This document shows positions 58,813 to 64,000 of a stretch of DNA of 64,000 nt, in pieces (within the stretch, counting starts at the first letter, position 1; each line of letters begins with the position of its first letter). The stretch is from positions 926,889 through 990,888 of the forward strand of contig CAJNDS010002746.1 in NCBI GenBank assembly GCA_905221605.1. Direction: 5' to 3'. The position numbers were made by a program, and so were the translations under genes. The stretch is from Symbiodinium natans (taxonomy: Eukaryota; Sar; Dinophyceae; Suessiales; Symbiodiniaceae). Below the pieces are notes generated by a model. The model ran no database searches. It was not told the DNA's origin and saw only the letters and a program-made list of their open reading frames with translations.

Positions 58813-59363
58813 TCAGAGCACTTCAAGTTGGCAGGGTTTCGGGTCCTCGGTAGACCATGGCTGCTTTCTACTACGGACTTTGAAAGCCTCTGTTGTGGGT
58901 TCAGGTTTAGGATTTAGGGTTTAGGGTTTAGGGTGTAGGGTTTCTGGGTTTAGGGGTTAGGATTTAGGGTTTAGGGCTTACGGGAACTGCGCATTTCAGC
59001 GAGCTTCTGTTCGCGGAGCTGGTCTGGTACTACCACGCAGCGGCTCTATGCCTTAGGATGACACCACCTTAGTAGCCCAGTAACCATAATGTAATAAGGG
59101 GCACCCTTTTTGGTTGGTTACTATTACTCAATAAGGGACCATATTATGACAAGGGCACCCTTTTTTTGGTTGGTTCCTATTACTCGATAAGGGAACCCAG
59201 AACCAAAAAACAGAGTAAAGGGTACCACTGGGCTACCAAGCCACGGGTGTGGCCCAACAGCCTCGCCCCAGTGGAATCTGCTGGGCCAGATGCTCTCAAG
59301 TGCACTTGCTGGTCCTTTGGTATCCTCATGGCATGCGTCGGGAACAGGTCGCCCACTCAGCAT
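58813..59363 (-). CDS. Gene K (partial): three joined exons, unknown product
   Basis: Exons 59363-59245, 59067-59052 and 58887-58813 on the minus strand join in frame. The first reads MLSGRPVPDACHEDTKG and ends GEAVGPHP; the second is only 16 nt (gives WCHPK with the junction); the third reads AFKVRSRKQPWSTEDPK and ends at a TGA after CQLEVL. The first intron (59244-59068) is a whole family C inverted-repeat element flanked by GTGG direct repeats (GT-AG). The second uses a GC donor with AG|GC. I recognise no domain. The ATG may be internal: more exons probably lie upstream at 59.45-59.95 kb. Confidence 0.5.
59068..59244 (-). mobile_element. Family C element forming a gene K intron, with internal duplication
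   Basis: Same ends as the copy at 26030, flanked by perfect GTGG direct repeats. It is longer because a block (GGTTGGTTACTATTACTC to AGGG) is repeated inside. A further, degraded family C copy is at 29348-29455. Confidence 0.75.
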
Positions 59364-59454
59364 TCGTAGTTCAGCAAGGTGCCAGGGGTTTAGGGTTTAG
59401 GGTTAAGACTTTCAACTGATCAGCACGTCCAAGACGAGAAGATTGCGCCAAAAC

Positions 59455-59548
59455 AGCGGCGGTAAGTGTACCCGAGCTCTTGCTCACACTTCTCCAAGAG
59501 CTGTTCGCTAAACTCCAAGACTTCCTGCCGTCAGCTGAAACACATGCT
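59455..59548 (-). CDS. Candidate exon upstream of gene K (helical, unknown)
   Basis: After GGCAG|GAAG the minus strand reads EVLEFSEQLLEKCEQELGY then TYRRCFGAIFSSW, with a G/C-rich third position and a GT donor after TGGAC. The amphipathic pattern looks like a real protein helix. Two other frames are also open, so the frame is probable rather than certain. It probably belongs with gene K or the exon at 59607-59740. Confidence 0.5.
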
Positions 59549-59606
59549 TGCAACCAGCTTCCTCTCTGCATGTTCCGCTTGGTCTGCTGAACTGTCACCT
59601 GTCCTG

Positions 59607-59735
59607 TAATGACGTAGCGTGCCTTTGCTTGAAGCTGTGAACAAACATCTCTCCCTCCCGTAGGTCGACGACGGCCTGCTCTCCTTGTCCTCCGCGGCCG
59701 CGATCGCGAGATGGCGGATGCACCGCTTCTTGGGA
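59607..59735 (-). CDS. Candidate exon (acidic/basic, unknown)
   Basis: One minus frame reads GEQAVVDLREGEMFVHSFK and QRHATSLQ, ending CAG|GTGACAG, a good donor in phase with the next exon (EVLEF). A second frame of the same stretch, KKRCIRHLAIAAAEDKESR, is equally codon-like, so the frame is not settled. The D-family element at 59740-59835 lies immediately upstream. Confidence 0.4.
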
Positions 59736-59844
59736 CTCCCCAAGTAGCAGGATCCCTTTATAGTAAGGACCCCCCCTAAACCCATAAACCCTAAGCCCAA
59801 TAAGGTACAGTACCCCGAATTTCGTGAATGTCCCATGTAGGTCA

Positions 59845-59959
59845 GGTTGTACAGGAGGTCGTCTCAGGTGGGAGCATGCGTGCGCCAGCTTGCGAGCACA
59901 CGTCGTCATGGATCCAGGCGCTGCACCAGTAGCTCCGACCTGCGGCCAACCGCAGCTGC
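59845..59959 (-). CDS. Candidate exon (unknown)
   Basis: After CCTAAG|GCAGCTG the minus strand is open in two frames: QLRLAAGRSYWCSAWIHDD and, shifted, SCGWPQVGATGAAPGSMTT. It may be the next exon of gene J or the first of gene K; the phase left by gene J fits the second frame. Confidence 0.4.
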
Positions 59960-60092
59960 CTTAGGACCAAGGGTGCACACTGACAGGGCTCAGAGGAAAC
60001 TCGGTGGTTTAGGGTTTAGGGTTTAGGGTTTAGGGTTTAGGGTTTAGGGTTTGGGGCCATAAAGCTGGGATGGGCTTTCGGTTTTGGCCCGC

Positions 60093-63000
60093 AGTCCACA
60101 GAAACCTGAGATTGCATAGGACGGCCGAGCCGCTGCACCACCAACGACCCCGCGTTCGCGTAGTCCCCCGCCCAGCCTCCCCCGTAGCCTTGCTTTGCCT
60201 TCTTCCTACAATAAAATCAGGAACCCTAAACCCCACAAACCTAAACCCTAAACCCTAAACCCTAGAATCAGTTAGAAGTTCAAGCCGCCCAGGAAGAAGT
60301 TTGCCCGGGAGCTGATCGCCATGTCCAGCAGGAGGCCGTGAAGTTTGCCCCAGCCCCTCGGCCGCTCCTTTGATTACGGGTTTAGGGTTTAGGGTTTAGG
60401 GTTTAGGGTTTAGGGTTTAGGGTTTAGGGTTTAGGCAGGGTTTTAGGGTTTAGGGTTTAGGGTTTAGGGTTTAGGGTTTAGGGTTTAGGGTTTAGGGTTT
60501 AGGGTTTATGGTTTCTAGGTGTACTACAAGCAAGTAGGCAGGCACATTTCTGACTATCACTCGCCACCCTCAGCCTCCCCGTTTGCTTCAAGACAGCTCC
60601 TTGCTTGTTAGTCTTATCGCACACAGTGGAGCATGGGGGGGGGGGAGTCTGGTGGGAGGTGTTCTGCGCTCGTCCGAGAGCGTCTGGCAACAGGAAACGT
60701 TGTAGAAGTATCTTCTTCTACGGCTTGAACACTAGAGTACGGAAACCAAGTATCAAAACTAATCGGGTCGGGTCGTCAGCTTCTGCTTGGAAGCCCTTCG
60801 ACGTAGTAAGTAGGGTCAGCAAGGTGGGTTATGCTCATGAAGCCACCCAGCCGGAAAGTTACCCTGAAAACCCTAAACCCTAAACCCTAAACCCTAAACC
60901 CTAAAAAACCCTAAACCCTAAAAAACCCTAAACCCTAAAAAACCCTAAACCCTAAACCCTAAACCCTAAAAGACCCTAAACCCTAAAAAACCCTAAAAAA
61001 CCCTAAACCCTAAACCCTAAACCCTAAACCCTAAACCCTATAAACCCTAAACCCTAAACCCTAAACCCTAAACCCCAACCCCAAACCCTAAACACCATGC
61101 TCTGCTATGGCTCCTTCAGAGTCCCGAGGCTGCCTTGGGAGTGGAGCCGATTTGGCCCGCAGTCGCTGGCGTGCAGCGCCTGATTGGGTGTAGGGTTTAG
61201 GGTCTAGGGTTGAGGGTTTAGGGTTCAGGGTTTAGGGTTTAGGGTTTTAGGGTTTAGGGCTTAGGGCTTAGGGTTACGGTTTGGGGTTTAGGGTTCGGGG
61301 TTTGAGGTTTAGGGGGATTAGGTTTGGGGGGGTGGGGTTTAGGGGGTGGGGTTTAGGTGGTGCAGTTTCGGGTTCAGGGTTTGGGGTTTGGGGTTTCGGG
61401 TTTAGGGGATGGGGTTTAGGGTTTGGGGGTCAGGGTTTAGGGTTTGAGGGTTAGGGTTTGCGGTTTAGGGTTTTGGGTTTGGGGTTTAGGGCTTCTGGTT
61501 TTGGGTTTGGGGTTTATCAAAGGGTTTAGGGATCAGTCTCTTTTGCGCTAGCTTTTTATGCTTTGGTTGGAAGTTCCTGGTTAGCTGGAAGTGGGCACCC
61601 GAACGCGAAACCCTAAACCTGCCAAGGAGTGCGGAGCCTGCAGCGACCGAAAGTCGTCGGAGGTGTGCGCGAGGTGGGTCATCCTCCGTTTTGCGGGATT
61701 TGAGACTCAAGGTTTCAGAGTTTGGGGACTTAGGGTACGAAGCCCGATAAGCCTCTCTTATATGTGGGTTTGGGGTACCCCTAAACCCTAAACCCTAAAC
61801 CCTACACCCGAATCCCTAAACCCTAAACCCTAAACCCTCCAAAGGCCGAGGATCACGAAGAGGTCCGCGCAGCGCAGGTGCTTGGGCGCGCAAGAGGTCA
61901 GCGAGTTGAAGATCTCCTCTCCAGGGGTTGGGTTGAGGGTTTCGGGTGTAGGGTTTAGGGTTTAGGATTAACCCTAAACCCTAAACCCTAAACCCCTGAA
62001 AGCTCCAGCGGCACCGAGGCGGTGGCGTGGTAGCGGACGCCCACGTTCTCGTAGTACCTCGGATCGGCTTAGGGACGAGAGTTTAGGGTTTAGGGTTTAG
62101 GGTTTAGGGTTTAGGGTGTAGGGTTTAGGGTTTAGGGCTTAGGGCCTAGGGTTTGGGGTTTGGGGTTTGGGGCTTAGGGTTTAGAAGCATGGTCGGGTCC
62201 CTTACGTCAAGACTTTCGCCAAAAAATCATTTCCCTGACCGTGCGGCTCTTTCGCAGACACTCATGCCATCGAAATGTCGACTTTGCATCAGTTCCTTGC
62301 CTTAAGAACCCTAACTAAGTCCTAAACCCTAAACCCTAAACCCCATTAGATCAACACCCACACCCAAAATGCAGAATCTCGACCTGAGTCGAGAGACTTC
62401 AGGCGCAGGCCCCGGTAGAACCTCCAACTATTTGTATGCTCTAATTAAGCCCTAAGCCCTAAACCCAAAACCCTGAACCCTAAACCCTGAACCCTAAACT
62501 AAACCCTGAACCCTAAACCCACACGAGCTATAAAACTGCTGGAATGCCCAGTCGCTCCATCAAACCGCCAGCCGACAAGTCGCGCTTGCGCCAGTGGACT
62601 GCCACAAAGGGCTTCCTGTCGGGGGTTTAGTTTAGGTCTGTGGAGTTTAGGGTTTAGGGTTTAGGGTTTTTTAGAGTTTAGGGTTTAGGGCTTTAGAGTT
62701 TAGGGTTCGGGGTTTGGCTCGTTTAGGGCTTAGGGTTTGGAGGTGTTTCGCTGGGCTGCCTGGAAAGCTTAGATGGGAACAGCCCTCGTGCACTATTTGG
62801 CTCTATTCTTGGGAGAAATCTCTCAACGCCGTGCTTTCTTAATGGAGCTGTCGCATAACAAAGGACTGATGGGTAGGGTCTCTCATGGTGAAATTGGGAC
62901 TACTTAAATGGCGTCCCGAGATTTACTCCAGCAGTAGGAATCATGAACTCGCTCCGGTTATTGCATGGGGTCTAGAGCATTGAGTCGTGCAGGTAACAGT

Positions 63001-63968
63001 CAGGATGGGCGAAAATCACCCGAAACCCTAAAAACCCTATGTCTGATAAAAAGACTGGGAAAGAGCATGGCTTGGACCTTGAGATGGTACTTCGGCCATA
63101 CACAGAGTAGTCCATAGCACCCCCTCCCAAATCTCCCTACAAAATCCCCCTCCCTACATGTAACCCCTCTCCCTCCCCCCCCTCCCCCCCATCCGAAGAA
63201 GAAAGACCTTGGACCTGGAGCCCTCCACAATGGACCTTACACTGGACCTTCCGCCTGAAAAGACATGAACAAGAGACCCCAAACCCTAAACCCTAAACCC
63301 TGAACCCTAAACCCTAAACCCTAAACCCTAAACCCCAAACCCCAAACCCTAAACTGCAAAAATGACCCATCTTTAGACTACAGTACTCGGCCAACCCCGC
63401 TCCCGGGCTCGAGGAAGGCGCGGACGGCGCGGTCGGCTTGCTCCTCGATGCTCGGGTGCAGCCTCCGGGGTGTGTAAGGAGCCCTAAGCCCTAAACCCTA
63501 AACCCTAAACCCTAAACCCCAACCCGGAAACCCTGGACCAGAAACTCTAAACCCTTGAACCTTAGACCTATATTTGGGGGTGTACGAGATCTTTGGGGTT
63601 TTAAGGAAATTTGCGAAGGGTACTTGGAGGGGTAGACTTGAGGGTTCTAGGGTTAAGCCTTTAGGGTTCAGGGCTTGGGCTTGGGTTCCGGCGGGGCTGT
63701 GGGGGGTTTGAAGATTTGGGCCAACTTTCATATGGCCTTCGAGACGTGCAGGTGCGAGGTGGGAGGGGGGGAAGGGCTTGGGCGGCGAGGGATGTGGTGG
63801 ATGGCAAAGGGTTAAGGGTTTAGGGTGTAGGGTTAGGGTTTAGGGTTTGGGGTTTTGGGTCGAGTGTTTGGGGGGTTTTGGCTCACGCAAAACAAGGCTT
63901 TCAGGGCGGGCTTGAGCCGCCCGAACGTGAAAGCATGAGGTGCTACAAGGCCCCACGCGTCATCGAAT
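60093..63968 (-). CDS. Gene J (partial): putative GDP-fucose protein O-fucosyltransferase-like protein
   Basis: Joined by eye from minus-strand exons 63968-63912, 63462-63403, 62615-62537, 62421-62401, 62295-62240, 62057-62006, 61916-61836, 61179-61114, 60367-60282 and 60205-60093. All junction phases agree. The second exon reads LHPSIEEQADRAVRAFLEPG; the third opens KPFVAVHWRKRDL, which matches the His-x-Arg-x-x-Asp region of protein O-fucosyltransferase and related GT-B enzymes. Later LLLDMAISSRANFFLGG resembles the conserved C-terminal D-x-x-x-x-S-R-A motif of the same fold. The role would be fucosylating secreted or ER-lumenal proteins. The N-terminus runs off the right edge and the end beyond 60093 is unresolved. 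The 21-nt exon (VLPGPAP) is the weakest call. Three-letter direct repeats flank most introns, as in gene A; the intron after 61836 is an exception. Confidence 0.6.
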
Positions 63969-64000
63969 CTGAGAAACCCGAGCCCTGAACCCCTAAACCC

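Noticed and set aside
60605-60883. 92-codon plus frame as a gene
   Set aside because: No splice-bounded support; the minus strand has a coding-like piece (GGFMSITHLADPTYYVEGLP) at about 60790-60850 that I could not place in gene J.
63870-63890. Relic dinoflagellate spliced-leader sequence
   Set aside because: TTTTGGCTCACG matches only part of the spliced leader and lacks the CAAG end; CCGTAGCC strings at 36254 and 60182 also fail to extend.

Overview
This is nuclear DNA from a eukaryote, most likely a core dinoflagellate (Symbiodinium/Polarella type). The TTTAGGG telomere-type heptamer (CCCTAAA on the other strand) occurs in dozens of short arrays across the whole window. The arrays flip orientation and never form one terminal tract, so this is not a chromosome end. 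Between them lie unique stretches of about 50-300 bases. Many of these read as short coding exons with G/C-rich third positions, an AG|G acceptor on one side and a GT, GC or GA donor on the other. GC/GA donors and AG|G acceptors are established for dinoflagellates; species assignment is inference. I see no rRNA, tRNA, CRISPR array or prokaryote-style gene.

Single open frames mislead here. Most long ones are read-through of telomere repeats (giving LNPKP or GFRV tails), a minisatellite or poly-G. Working by hand I joined exons and found two well-supported genes. Gene A (minus strand, 28590 to 25405) has 12 exons that sum to exactly 454 codons and predict a five-TM membrane protein with prominin-like topology. 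Gene J (minus, 63968 to about 60093) has ten exons and carries the HWR-type and terminal motifs of the GDP-fucose protein O-fucosyltransferase fold. A third partial gene (K, minus, 59363 to 58813) joins by the same rules. Elsewhere I list single exons with their reading frames.

The main biological signal is how the introns are built. In gene A all 11 introns start with G and end in AG|G, and the first bases of the intron resemble the first bases of the next exon, as a target-site duplication would. Six of the 11 introns are essentially one short inverted-repeat element each (families C, F and G below). The donor dinucleotide is therefore whatever the duplicated site supplied (GA, GC or GT). 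These look like introners, i.e. intron-generating MITE-like elements. Telomere-type arrays occupy other introns and even sit inside some of the elements.

Layout: 0-8 kb telomere arrays, MITEs and a few exons; 8.5-10 kb plus-strand exons; 13.4-14.7 kb minus exons; 15.5-16.0 kb plus exons, one kinase-like; 16.2-18.8 kb minus exons of a membrane, possibly channel, protein; 19.2-21.0 kb plus exons; 21.7-24.4 kb minus exons; 25.4-28.6 kb gene A; 29-31.5 kb repeats; 31.7-46.3 kb scattered minus exons; 47.6-50.1 kb a 52-bp minisatellite; 50-52.6 kb telomere-variant arrays; 52.7 kb one minus exon; 53.4-56.1 kb plus exons; 56.4-64 kb minus exons including K and J. Plus and minus exon blocks converge near 56.1-56.4 kb.
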